Source: Actinomycetota bacterium (GTDB lineage: Bacteria > Actinomycetota > Actinomycetes > S36-B12). Taken from it: a DNA stretch of 5,070 nucleotides. The translations under genes were made by a program, and so were the position numbers. This document shows positions 1-5,070 of the stretch, piece by piece. The notes below the pieces were generated by a model that saw nothing but the letters and a program-made list of their open reading frames with translations, ran no database searches and was not told where the DNA came from. Position 1 is the stretch's first letter; the number at the start of each line of letters is the position of its first letter. The stretch covers positions 1 to 5,070 of the forward strand of contig RGQW01000124.1 of NCBI GenBank assembly GCA_010029945.1, in the 5' to 3' direction.

Positions 1-1386
1 TGCCATCTGCTGACGTTTCTCAGCTTCGGCTTTCTTCATCTCTTTGCGTGCCCTGCGGAATGACAGCAGGGCGAACAACCCGACGATCGCGGCGACACCG
101 AGGGTGCCGACGGTGCGAAGGAAGTCGTTCTTCGCCTGCTGTTCAGCCTCGATGGCCTGCGCGGCAGCGGACTCGGCAGATGACGCAGCAAGCTCTTCAG
201 CGATCGACGTGTCGAAGGGAAGGGCCGCGACAGTGAGCGTGCCCGCCTCGGCGGACAACCCCGAGGCGGTCGCCACGGCCTGGGTGATCGCGGTCAGGTC
301 GCCATCGGCGAGCGCTGTCTGGTTCAAAATGACTGATGCGGTCATCGAGGTGATCTCTCCACCGGTGTTCTCCACGGTGGTGACCGCGCGATCGACCAGG
401 AACGACGAGTCGATTTGGGCGGCGACGACGCTTCCATCGTTGAGTTCGGTGACATCGCCGGCGCCGAGAATTCCTTGGGCCTCATCCAACGTGTTGGTTT
501 CCACGCTTGATGAGACGTTGGTTCGAAGCTGGGTGCCGTTGGCGTCGGTGACCGGGGTAAATGCCTCCGAGACGGTTGTCGAGTTCGTCCAGTCGACGGT
601 CGCGTTCACGGCGACGCGGGCGTTACCCGGACCGACGACAGCTTCGACGAGTGAGAGGATTCGGGCTTCAGTCTCATCTTCGAGTTCCGCGGTTCGTTCC
701 CGATCGCTCTTGGCTGACTGGCTGGCCGCCTCAGGGCCGGCGAGGACGTTGCCGCGCTGATCGGTGACGGTCACCTGCTCGGCGGTGAGTCCTTCGACGG
801 CGTTGGCAACAAGGGACGTGATGGCAGCCACCTGGGTGGAGGTGATTGTTCCTCGGGAGGAGATGAGCACCGAAGCGGATGCTTTGATGTCGTCCCCGGA
901 GAACAGGTCGTCCTCCGGGATGACGAGATGCACGTCAGCGCTGTCGACGGTTTCCATCTGGGTGAGGGACATCTCGATTTCCTGTGCGAGTCCGCGTTGA
1001 TAGGCGATTCGCTGCTGGAACTGCGTCGAGGTGATGCCGAGGCCATCCAGAGTTGAGAAACCGTCGCTTTCCGCGGTCGGGGTGAACCCGGACCGGTTGA
1101 CCTGGAGACGCGCCTCGTAGATGTCGTTCTCCGGGACGAGCACCGTGGCGCCTCGATCGGTGATCTCGTAGGTGAAGTTCAGATCGCGGAGCGTCTCGGT
1201 GACAGCTGCGGCATCGGAGGTGCTGAGCTCGGTGTACAGCGGCGCCATCCGATCTTTGGTGGCGGTGTTCGCGAACACGAGCACACCGGCGATCACGGCG
1301 ACGAACGCGACCATCATGGTGATGCGCTGCGAGTTGTTGAAGCCTGCGGTGGCGGTGTTGAAGCGGGTCTTGATGAGTTCGAACAT
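1..1386 (-). CDS. fliF: Flagellar MS-ring protein FliF (partial, C-terminus cut by window edge)
   Basis: FliF forms the MS ring in the inner membrane, the base on which the flagellar motor, export gate and rod are built. The reading frame stays open for 462 codons from the ATG at 1386 to the left edge. Seen: a short cytoplasmic N-terminus (MFELIKTRFN), a first membrane helix at about residues 22-40, and a PLYTELS motif near 49-55 that opens the YscJ/FliF ring-building region. The family block around 118-162 follows (TQFQQRIAYQRGLAQEIE, then DVHLVIPEDDLF). The FliF C-terminal domain lies at about 253-390, and a second membrane helix at about 422-443 is followed by a basic stretch (RRARKEMKK). 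The family is usually about 520-570 residues, so roughly 60-100 are missing, including the tail that binds FliG. The start overlaps the fliE stop by one base (TGATG); a GGGG stands 11 nt upstream. No frameshift or missing block is seen. Confidence 0.95.
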   Translation of the reverse strand, partial: MFELIKTRFNTATAGFNNSQRITMMVAFVAVIAGVLVFANTATKDRMAPLYTELSTSDAAAVTETLRDLNFTYEITDRGATVLVPENDIYEARLQVNRSGFTPTAESDGFSTLDGLGITSTQFQQRIAYQRGLAQEIEMSLTQMETVDSADVHLVIPEDDLFSGDDIKASASVLISSRGTITSTQVAAITSLVANAVEGLTAEQVTVTDQRGNVLAGPEAASQSAKSDRERTAELEDETEARILSLVEAVVGPGNARVAVNATVDWTNSTTVSEAFTPVTDANGTQLRTNVSSSVETNTLDEAQGILGAGDVTELNDGSVVAAQIDSSFLVDRAVTTVENTGGEITSMTASVILNQTALADGDLTAITQAVATASGLSAEAGTLTVAALPFDTSIAEELAASSAESAAAQAIEAEQQAKNDFLRTVGTLGVAAIVGLFALLSFRRARKEMKKAEAEKRQQMA

Positions 1387-1691
1387 CAGATAGGCATCCC
1401 CATGATCTGGTTGAAGGCGTCAACGGCTTTGTTTCGGACAGCAACCGTGATCTGTGTCGCGAGTTGGGCTTCGGTCGCGGCGACGACGTAGCTGGTGAGC
1501 GAGTCGAGGTCGCCGGTGGCTGCGGCGGTGGCGAGGTCGCTGCTTCGCTGATCAGCGGTGTTGAGGTCCTTGATGGCGGAGCTGACCTTGTCGGCGAACC
1601 CGGCGCCGTCCGCCGAGGTGGTGCCTGCCGTTGACGTGGTTGCAGCGACCCGGGCTGCCGGGTTGACCTGTGGAAGTCCTGCGATGGTCAC
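1386..1691 (-). CDS. fliE: Flagellar hook-basal body complex protein FliE
   Basis: FliE is a small secreted basal-body protein that joins the MS ring (FliF) to the proximal rod and is needed early in rod assembly and export. The predicted product has 101 residues, normal for the family. The diagnostic part is the C-terminal helix at about residues 70-101. There the pattern ITVAVRNKAVDAFNQIMGMPI (given here in part) matches the conserved FliE signature of an AVRNK core followed by an I-M-x-M ending. The N-terminal 30 residues are rich in Ala and Thr and poorly conserved, as usual. The start is GTG, chosen because a GGAG lies 8 nt upstream (1700-1703) and because this start overlaps the flgC stop in a GTGA tetranucleotide, a typical coupling arrangement. 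The stop overlaps the fliF start by one base. Position between flgC and fliF is the classic flgBC-fliEF order. Confidence 0.94.
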   Translation of the reverse strand: MTIAGLPQVNPAARVAATTSTAGTTSADGAGFADKVSSAIKDLNTADQRSSDLATAAATGDLDSLTSYVVAATEAQLATQITVAVRNKAVDAFNQIMGMPI

Positions 1692-2092
1692 TGGCCGATC
1701 TCCAGGGTGCGCTCGTAGGTTTCGCGGGCACGGTTCAACACGTTGGTGTTCGCTTGGAATGACCGTTGCGCGATGATCATGTCGGTCATGAGGCCTTCGA
1801 GGTCCATTGCGGGTGCGAGGACCATGCCGTCGTCGTCAGCGAGTGGGTTCGTCGGGTCGTACACCAGTCGCCCGTCGGTCTCGGCAACGGGGGTTTCCAC
1901 GACGTCCACTCCCCCGACGACCGCGTTGAGGTCGCGGGCCTCGACGCGGACGAGACGTTCCTGGAAGGGCTCCTCGTCGGTTGCGGTGATGGTGTTGATG
2001 TTCGCGATGTTGTCGGCGATCGCGTCCAGCCAGGTCTGGTAGGCGTTCATGCCGGATGCGGCGATGGAGATTCCGTCGAAGGTGATGGTCAT
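1688..2092 (-). CDS. flgC: Flagellar basal-body rod protein FlgC
   Basis: FlgC is one of the proximal rod proteins of the flagellar drive shaft, exported by the flagellar type III system and assembled outside the inner membrane. It has 134 residues, close to the family norm. Residues about 5-33 form the rod/hook N-terminal motif (GISIAASGMNAYQTWLDAIA followed by DNIANINT). The C-terminal helix at about 96-134 carries the partner motif (MDLEGLMTDMIIAQRSFQAN, then a TLEIG ending), and the block DPTNPLADDDGMV near 79-91 corresponds to the FlgC-specific DPxxPxADxxGxV segment. The ATG at 2092 is preceded by AGGAG with 5-nt spacing (2098-2102) and overlaps the flgB stop in TGATG. One difference from well-studied FlgC proteins is that the usual PNV before the C-terminal helix reads APAM here. 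There is no sign of damage. Confidence 0.95.
   Translation of the reverse strand: MTITFDGISIAASGMNAYQTWLDAIADNIANINTITATDEEPFQERLVRVEARDLNAVVGGVDVVETPVAETDGRLVYDPTNPLADDDGMVLAPAMDLEGLMTDMIIAQRSFQANTNVLNRARETYERTLEIGQ
1700..1703 (-). promoter_or_regulatory. Shine-Dalgarno of fliE, deciding the GTG start
   Basis: GGAG on the minus strand lies 8 nt before the GTG at 1691, inside the last codons of flgC. Together with the GTGA overlap it fixes GTG as the fliE start. Confidence 0.65.
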
Positions 2093-2442
2093 CAGAACTC
2101 CTGGGTCGCGATCCGGATCCGCTGGTACTGGTCGTTGAGTGCGCGCACGAGTGCCTGTTGGCGCAGCGCGGTCTCGGTCAGCTGCACCATCTCTTTGCCG
2201 AGGTTGACGTTGTTGCCGGTGCCGTCGCGAGGGTCATCGGAGGCGACCTCTCGGGCTTTCGCGGCGAACGGGTTGCCGTCGGCGACAGCGAGGGCGAGTT
2301 CGTCCTCGAACTCGATGCGTCGCGCGGTGAAACCTGGGGTGGAGACGTTGGCGACGTTGTCCTGGAGCGCTTCGAGACGCTGCGACAGGAGGTGGAGTGC
2401 GGCCTGAAGGTTGTTCGCAGTTGGATCACTGACGATCGACAT
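2092..2442 (-). CDS. flgB: Flagellar basal-body rod protein FlgB
   Basis: FlgB is a proximal rod protein, partner of FlgC and the first gene of this operon. The family motif is seen at about residues 21-38 (QRLEALQDNVANVSTPGF), equivalent to the NIANxxTPGY signature of rod proteins. A GNNVNLGKEMVQLTETALR segment near 77-95 matches the conserved N-V-D/N-L-E/K-EM region, and a helical C-terminus follows. The start is uncertain. I choose the ATG at 2442 because GAGGA stands 4 nt upstream (2447-2451) and because it leaves 20 residues before the QRxEx motif, the same as in Salmonella FlgB as I recall it; the product is 116 residues. Upstream in-frame alternatives are ATG at 2475 (GGGAG, only 3 nt away; 127 aa) and GTG at 2505 (no visible Shine-Dalgarno; 137 aa). 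The stop overlaps flgC by one base. Confidence 0.92.
   Translation of the reverse strand: MSIVSDPTANNLQAALHLLSQRLEALQDNVANVSTPGFTARRIEFEDELALAVADGNPFAAKAREVASDDPRDGTGNNVNLGKEMVQLTETALRQQALVRALNDQYQRIRIATQEF
2098..2102 (-). promoter_or_regulatory. Shine-Dalgarno of flgC
   Basis: AGGAG on the minus strand lies 5 nt before the flgC ATG and inside the last codons of flgB. It shows that flgC can recruit ribosomes itself as well as being coupled to flgB through the TGATG overlap. Confidence 0.75.
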
Positions 2443-2446
2443 GAAT

Positions 2447-2451
2447 TCCTC
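2447..2451 (-). promoter_or_regulatory. Probable Shine-Dalgarno of flgB
   Basis: GAGGA on the minus strand stands 4 nt before the ATG at 2442. It is the best ribosome-binding site among the three candidate flgB starts. Three of its bases (2449-2451) lie inside the CTCGAG arm of a small inverted repeat (2449-2466), which could pair and partly hide it. Confidence 0.5.
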
Positions 2452-2466
2452 GAGTTGTTGCTCGAG
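2449..2466. repeat. Inverted repeat CTCGAG-6-CTCGAG beside the flgB start
   Basis: Two perfect CTCGAG arms are separated by 6 nt (TTGTTG on the plus strand), just upstream of the preferred flgB ATG. As RNA this is a 6-bp hairpin that overlaps the probable Shine-Dalgarno. If flgB starts further upstream, the same bases simply encode a Leu-Glu-Gln-Gln-Leu-Glu stretch, so the repeat may have no regulatory meaning. Confidence 0.4.
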
Positions 2467-2582
2467 TCCTTCCATGGACTCCCGGCGGGTCGCTCCCTGA
2501 CCCACCGTTACGTGTCGGCAGCCGGTCGGGGTGTGACCCGGTACAGATCAACCGATCTCCAAGAATTTTGTGCCGTTGCGCG

Positions 2583-2611
2583 TTGCTCGGGCCGCTACCG
2601 ATGGGTAATCT
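2583..2611 (+). promoter_or_regulatory. Predicted sigma-70-type promoter of the TetR gene, leaderless
   Basis: A -35 element TTGCTC (2583-2588) and a -10 element TAATCT (2606-2611) are separated by exactly 17 nt. The -10 fits the TANNNT pattern common in actinobacteria; the -35 keeps the TTG core. The transcript would begin at about 2618-2619, that is, on the ATG of the regulator gene. That gene has no Shine-Dalgarno, so promoter and start codon support each other as a leaderless arrangement. This is inferred from sequence; no start-site data are available. Confidence 0.5.
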
Positions 2612-2618
2612 TCCAGAT

Positions 2619-2632
2619 ATGACAGATGTCAT
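2619..2632. promoter_or_regulatory. Candidate TetR operator over the start codon
   Basis: The inverted repeat ATGACA-GA-TGTCAT has perfect 6-bp arms around a 2-nt centre. It covers the first codons of the TetR gene and the predicted transcription start, where a bound repressor dimer would block initiation. TetR-family proteins commonly bind such short palindromes and repress their own genes. It is the clearest palindrome in the divergent region; binding is inference. Confidence 0.4.
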
Positions 2633-3230
2633 TTCTGTTCTTGATGGTGATCGTCGAACGACGGTCCGTCGGGAGCGGGCCGATCGGGAACGCCTCGAGA
2701 TGCGGGCGAGGATCCTCGAGTGCTCGTGTGAGATCTTGCGCTCCGGATCGATGTTCGATCTCACGATTCAACGGGTCGCCCGCGAGCTCAACGTGAGCCG
2801 GCCGACCGTGTACCGCTACTTCCCCACCGTTCAGGACATCTTCAAGGCGCTGTCCGATGAGACGATCAGAGCGATCTACGACAATCTTCCTCAGCTGCCG
2901 CTCGACGATCCGCGGTACCTCGACGAGTTCGTGTCCGTCGCTATGGGTGTGTTCCTCGCTGACGCTCCAGTGATTCGAATCCTCGCGCTCGCCTCGGCTA
3001 TCGGCCGTTCCTCCGGCGACTGGTATCAGGTTGACCCGGAGTCGCTGCTGATCACCGCGCTGACCTCGATGCCTGCCAGTCACCGGCCGGTGTCAGCGAA
3101 CTCTCAGACCGCCGCTCGGGTGATGATCACCCAATTCCGAGGTGCGCTCTACGGCTGGGCTGCCGGTTTTCTCTCCGATGAACAGTTCGAACAGGAGGTT
3201 CGAAGGGCAGGGTCGTTGACCCTGCTGTGA
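2619..3230 (+). CDS. TetR/AcrR-family transcriptional regulator
   Basis: This is a predicted DNA-binding repressor of 203 residues, normal for the family. After a charged N-terminal arm, residues 28-76 form the TetR DNA-binding domain. The helix-turn-helix at about 49-68 (LTIQRVARELNVSRPTVYRYF, given without its last residue elsewhere) carries the family's hallmark TVYRYF recognition-helix ending, followed by the PTVQDIFKAL segment. Residues about 85-203 are an alpha-helical ligand/dimer domain with no recognisable subfamily, so the ligand is unknown. The ATG at 2619 is chosen because the predicted promoter places transcription start on it. A TTG at 2568 and an ATG at 2601 in the same frame lack ribosome-binding sites and lie inside the promoter. 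The gene diverges from flgB and overlaps the following secreted-protein gene by 4 nt, so that gene is its most likely target along with itself; the flagellar operon is also possible. Confidence 0.9.
   Translation: MTDVISVLDGDRRTTVRRERADRERLEMRARILECSCEILRSGSMFDLTIQRVARELNVSRPTVYRYFPTVQDIFKALSDETIRAIYDNLPQLPLDDPRYLDEFVSVAMGVFLADAPVIRILALASAIGRSSGDWYQVDPESLLITALTSMPASHRPVSANSQTAARVMITQFRGALYGWAAGFLSDEQFEQEVRRAGSLTLL
3193..3198 (+). promoter_or_regulatory. Distant Shine-Dalgarno for the delta-60 repeat gene
   Basis: A perfect AGGAGG lies inside the 3' end of the TetR gene, 28 nt before the GTG at 3227. That is too far for normal use, yet it is the strongest such sequence near the start. The hairpin at 3207-3225 occupies 19 nt of the gap; once folded, about 9 unpaired nucleotides remain between AGGAGG and GTG, a normal spacing. 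Confidence 0.5.
3207..3225 (+). other. 8-bp hairpin directly before the delta-60 gene start
   Basis: GCAGGGTC and GACCCTGC pair perfectly around a GTT loop, and a G-U pair (3206 with 3226) could extend the stem. It lies in the last codons of the TetR gene, ending one base before the GTG of the next gene. It is not followed by a T tract, so it is not a standard rho-independent terminator. It more likely affects translation initiation of the downstream gene. Confidence 0.55.
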
Positions 3231-5070
3231 ACCGACATCGGTGTTCAGGGTTTACGGCCGCTTTCGGGGTCGCCGTCGCATTCGTTTCCTTGTTGGTCAC
3301 CCCGAACAACGTCTCTGCCGGATCAGCGGGAGATCTCGATCTGTCTTTTGATGGCGACGGCTGGAACACCATTTCTGCGAGCGGTGTTTGGTTTGAGGCC
3401 ACGTCGGTTGTCGTTCAGGCGTCGGGAAAGGTGGTGGTTGCGGGTGCACGGATGGACGGGTTCCAGTTCGATCCGATGATTGCCCGGTTCAACACTGACG
3501 GCAGCTTGGACACTTCGTTTGGGTCTGATGGGACGGGGATTGTTGTTGAGCCGTGGCCAGACGGCGAAACGATCTTGGAGTGGGTCAATCGATCCGGTGC
3601 AGCTGTTGACGTTGCGCTGCTGTCCGATGACCGGATTGTGGTGACGAGTTCGCCATCAGGCAACAATGAAGAGCACGGCATCATGCTGTTCACCGCCGAC
3701 GGGGTTTTGGACACCAGCTTCGACGGGGATGGTCGACGCAAGATCGCGAGCGGTGGGCCAGCAATGGACGTGTGGACCACTGCGGTGACCGTGACATCTG
3801 ACGACAAGATCATGTTCGTCGGAACGAGCCCGGACAACGGCTGGGACTACCGGATGAAGGTGTACCGGCTGAACACCGATGGGTCCAACGACATTTCGTT
3901 CAATAACGACGGCATGCGCAACGTCTATTTCCCGAGCTCGGTCGACAACCTCGCCAACGCAGTGGTGATGAGCGGAGACAAAACCATCTTCGGAGGGTCC
4001 GCAGCGGCATCGTGGAGCCGTCACGACATGGGTATCGGGCAAATGACAGCTGAGGGCCGCAACGACACTGCGTTTGCTTCAGGTGCCGGCCGAACCTATG
4101 TCGATTTCGGTTTTGGTGATTCCGATGTTCGGGAGCTGCTCGTTCAAGCCGATGGAAAAATTGTGGCGATCGGCGAGTCGCAGGTCTTCGATAACGATGA
4201 CTCCGTCGCGGTCACGCGACTCAACGCCGACGGATCGTTGGACACATCATTCTCCGGTGACGGCAAGTTTGCGTATGACTTCGGCACCGGTGATTCCTAC
4301 GGGTGGGGTGGTTCCTACGGGTGGGGTGGAGCAGTTGATGCAAGTGGCCGCATCCTGGTCGCTGGCCAGTACAACAACGGCGCTAACGACAAGGCGTTCG
4401 TGATGCGGCTCACCACCGCTGGCGAGCTCGATACCACCTTCGGAACAGGTGGCATCAAGACGTTTGACTTCGTCGCCGACCACGACGAGAAGTTCAACGC
4501 CATTGTGGTGCAGGGAGACGACATGGTCGTCGCTGGAGGCTCCGGATCCGATCTCCTTGTCGCTCGACTTGACTCACTCGGCGACTTGGACGGGTTCACC
4601 GAGATCGACGGCAACTTCGTGCACCCGAATCAGATAGTGCTGAACGAAGACGCACTGGCGTCCTACAACACACCACTCGTGCCATGCGGCCAGCTCACCT
4701 TCACCCTCGCCGATGGGATCCCGCCAACCGTCGGGATTCTCACGACCGACGGCGCAGCACGCGCTGACAGCTACGACCCCGACACGCACACGCTCGGCGA
4801 AACCGGCTCGGACTCGTCGTCTCAGCCCGGCTTCAACTTCGCCTGGACGTCGCAGTGGGCCCTTCGCTTCGTGGTGTTCGGCGGATGGGTCGGCGGTTCT
4901 GGTGAAAAGCACGCCCTTACCGGCTGGACGAACAACAACAACATCACGGACCCAGAGGGCACGAACTACGCGCCAGTCGAGTTCATGCTCGACTACGGAA
5001 TCGACGGCAACATGCGCCTGTATCGAGACGACGCACTGCTCAAAACCAGCGCCAACACCTTCTCCGGCGA
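3227..5070 (+). CDS. Secreted delta-60 repeat (beta-propeller-like) protein with unknown C-terminal region, partial
   Basis: The reading frame is open from GTG 3227 to the right edge, 614 codons. Residues 1-31 are a signal peptide: basic start (NRHR), hydrophobic core at about 9-25, and a VSA|GS cleavage site. Seven delta-60 repeats follow. Each begins with a D-x-S/T/A-F motif and carries a middle resembling DGKIVVAG and an end resembling ARLNADGSL. The repeat phenylalanines are at 41, 98, 165, 225, 283, 342 and 405, giving spacings of 57, 67, 60, 58, 59 and 63. A degenerate LDGF closes the array near 457. Such repeats are thought to fold as propeller blades. Residues about 460-614 are Thr/Gly/Asn-rich and beta-like, with one cysteine (487) and a lectin/LamG-like stretch (GIDGNMRLYRDDALLKTS); I do not recognise a family. 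The start is the only ATG/GTG/TTG in frame after the stop at 3179-3181. The GTGA overlap with the TetR gene implies coupling. The function is unknown; surface binding is a guess. Confidence 0.9.
   Translation, partial: MNRHRCSGFTAAFGVAVAFVSLLVTPNNVSAGSAGDLDLSFDGDGWNTISASGVWFEATSVVVQASGKVVVAGARMDGFQFDPMIARFNTDGSLDTSFGSDGTGIVVEPWPDGETILEWVNRSGAAVDVALLSDDRIVVTSSPSGNNEEHGIMLFTADGVLDTSFDGDGRRKIASGGPAMDVWTTAVTVTSDDKIMFVGTSPDNGWDYRMKVYRLNTDGSNDISFNNDGMRNVYFPSSVDNLANAVVMSGDKTIFGGSAAASWSRHDMGIGQMTAEGRNDTAFASGAGRTYVDFGFGDSDVRELLVQADGKIVAIGESQVFDNDDSVAVTRLNADGSLDTSFSGDGKFAYDFGTGDSYGWGGSYGWGGAVDASGRILVAGQYNNGANDKAFVMRLTTAGELDTTFGTGGIKTFDFVADHDEKFNAIVVQGDDMVVAGGSGSDLLVARLDSLGDLDGFTEIDGNFVHPNQIVLNEDALASYNTPLVPCGQLTFTLADGIPPTVGILTTDGAARADSYDPDTHTLGETGSDSSSQPGFNFAWTSQWALRFVVFGGWVGGSGEKHALTGWTNNNNITDPEGTNYAPVEFMLDYGIDGNMRLYRDDALLKTSANTFSG
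4294..4329 (+). repeat. Exact 18-bp tandem duplication in the sixth delta-60 repeat
   Basis: The unit TTCCTACGGGTGGGGTGG occurs twice head to tail with no mismatch and encodes SYGWGG twice (residues 357-368) in frame. It lengthens this repeat unit from 57 to 63 residues between DxSF phenylalanines. Perfect identity points to a recent slippage or duplication event, or to a collapse/expansion error in the assembly. Confidence 0.9.

Noticed and set aside
44..760. Long plus-strand open frame (238 codons) and several smaller ones opposite the flagellar genes
   Set aside because: They lie antisense to fliF, whose frame has clear family motifs and two membrane helices. Their products are low-complexity Ser/Arg/Ala-rich sequences typical of antisense frames in high-GC DNA.
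935..1444. Minus-strand open frame of 169 codons overlapping the start of fliF
   Set aside because: It is out of frame with fliF and its product is His/Arg-rich with no family resemblance. FliF and FliE explain the same bases.
2500..2520. Sigma-28 (FliA/WhiG) promoter for flgB with GCCGACA on the minus strand
   Set aside because: The GCCGACA partly resembles the -10 box, but there is no TAAA at the required distance upstream.
2568..2618. Upstream TTG (2568) or ATG (2601) as the start of the TetR protein
   Set aside because: Neither has a ribosome-binding site, both lie within or before the predicted -10 element, and the extra residues (MCRCALLGPLPMG) do not fit TetR N-termini.
3207..3225. 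Rho-independent terminator after the TetR gene
   Set aside because: The stem is perfect but no T tract follows, and the next gene begins one base later with a 4-nt overlap, so termination here would make no sense as a default.
3415..4042. Minus-strand open frames opposite the delta-60 gene
   Set aside because: They are shadows of the plus-strand gene. The plus frame contains a signal peptide and seven regular repeats; the minus frames show none.
3330..4610. DNA-level repeat array or CRISPR-like structure in the delta-60 region
   Set aside because: The periodicity of about 60 codons exists only at protein level. Apart from the 18-bp tandem pair, the DNA copies are diverged and there is no repeat/spacer pattern.

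Overview
The window looks like chromosomal DNA from a high-GC, flagellated bacterium, most likely a member of the Actinomycetota and plausibly of the Acidimicrobiia/Ilumatobacter type. The reasons are the strong G/C bias at third codon positions, the GTG starts, an apparently leaderless regulator gene, and rod proteins that are recognisable but divergent from the proteobacterial and Bacillus forms. The taxonomic guess is inference; nothing in the window fixes it.

Left half (1 to about 2442, minus strand). This is the proximal part of a flagellar basal-body operon, transcribed right to left in the order flgB, flgC, fliE, fliF. The four genes overlap end to end by 1, 4 and 1 nt, so they are almost certainly one transcript with translational coupling. 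They encode the proximal rod proteins FlgB and FlgC, the rod/MS-ring adaptor FliE, and the MS-ring protein FliF. FliF runs off the left edge after 462 residues and lacks only its FliG-binding tail.

Middle (2443 to 2618). A 176-nt divergent intergenic region separates the flagellar operon from a rightward TetR-family regulator gene. On the plus strand it holds a convincing TTGCTC-17-TAATCT promoter. Its predicted start site falls on the regulator's ATG, which implies a leaderless mRNA. A 6-2-6 inverted repeat lies over the start codon and is a candidate autoregulatory operator. I could not find a convincing promoter for the flagellar operon on the minus strand, neither sigma-70-like nor sigma-28-like.

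Right half (2619 to 5070, plus strand). The TetR gene overlaps the next gene by 4 nt (GTGA). That gene encodes a large secreted protein with a clear signal peptide, seven delta-60 repeats (likely beta-propeller blades) and a C-terminal beta-rich region that I do not recognise. It runs off the right edge. A strong Shine-Dalgarno sequence sits too far upstream of its GTG, but a perfect 8-bp hairpin fills the gap and would bring the two to normal spacing. The regulator and the secreted protein therefore look like a two-gene, self-regulated unit placed divergently from the flagellar operon.

I see no RNA gene, CRISPR array, insertion sequence or other mobile element. The flagellar part is conventional. 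The parts worth a second look are the regulator/secreted-protein pair, its unusual translation-initiation signals, and the unknown C-terminal region.
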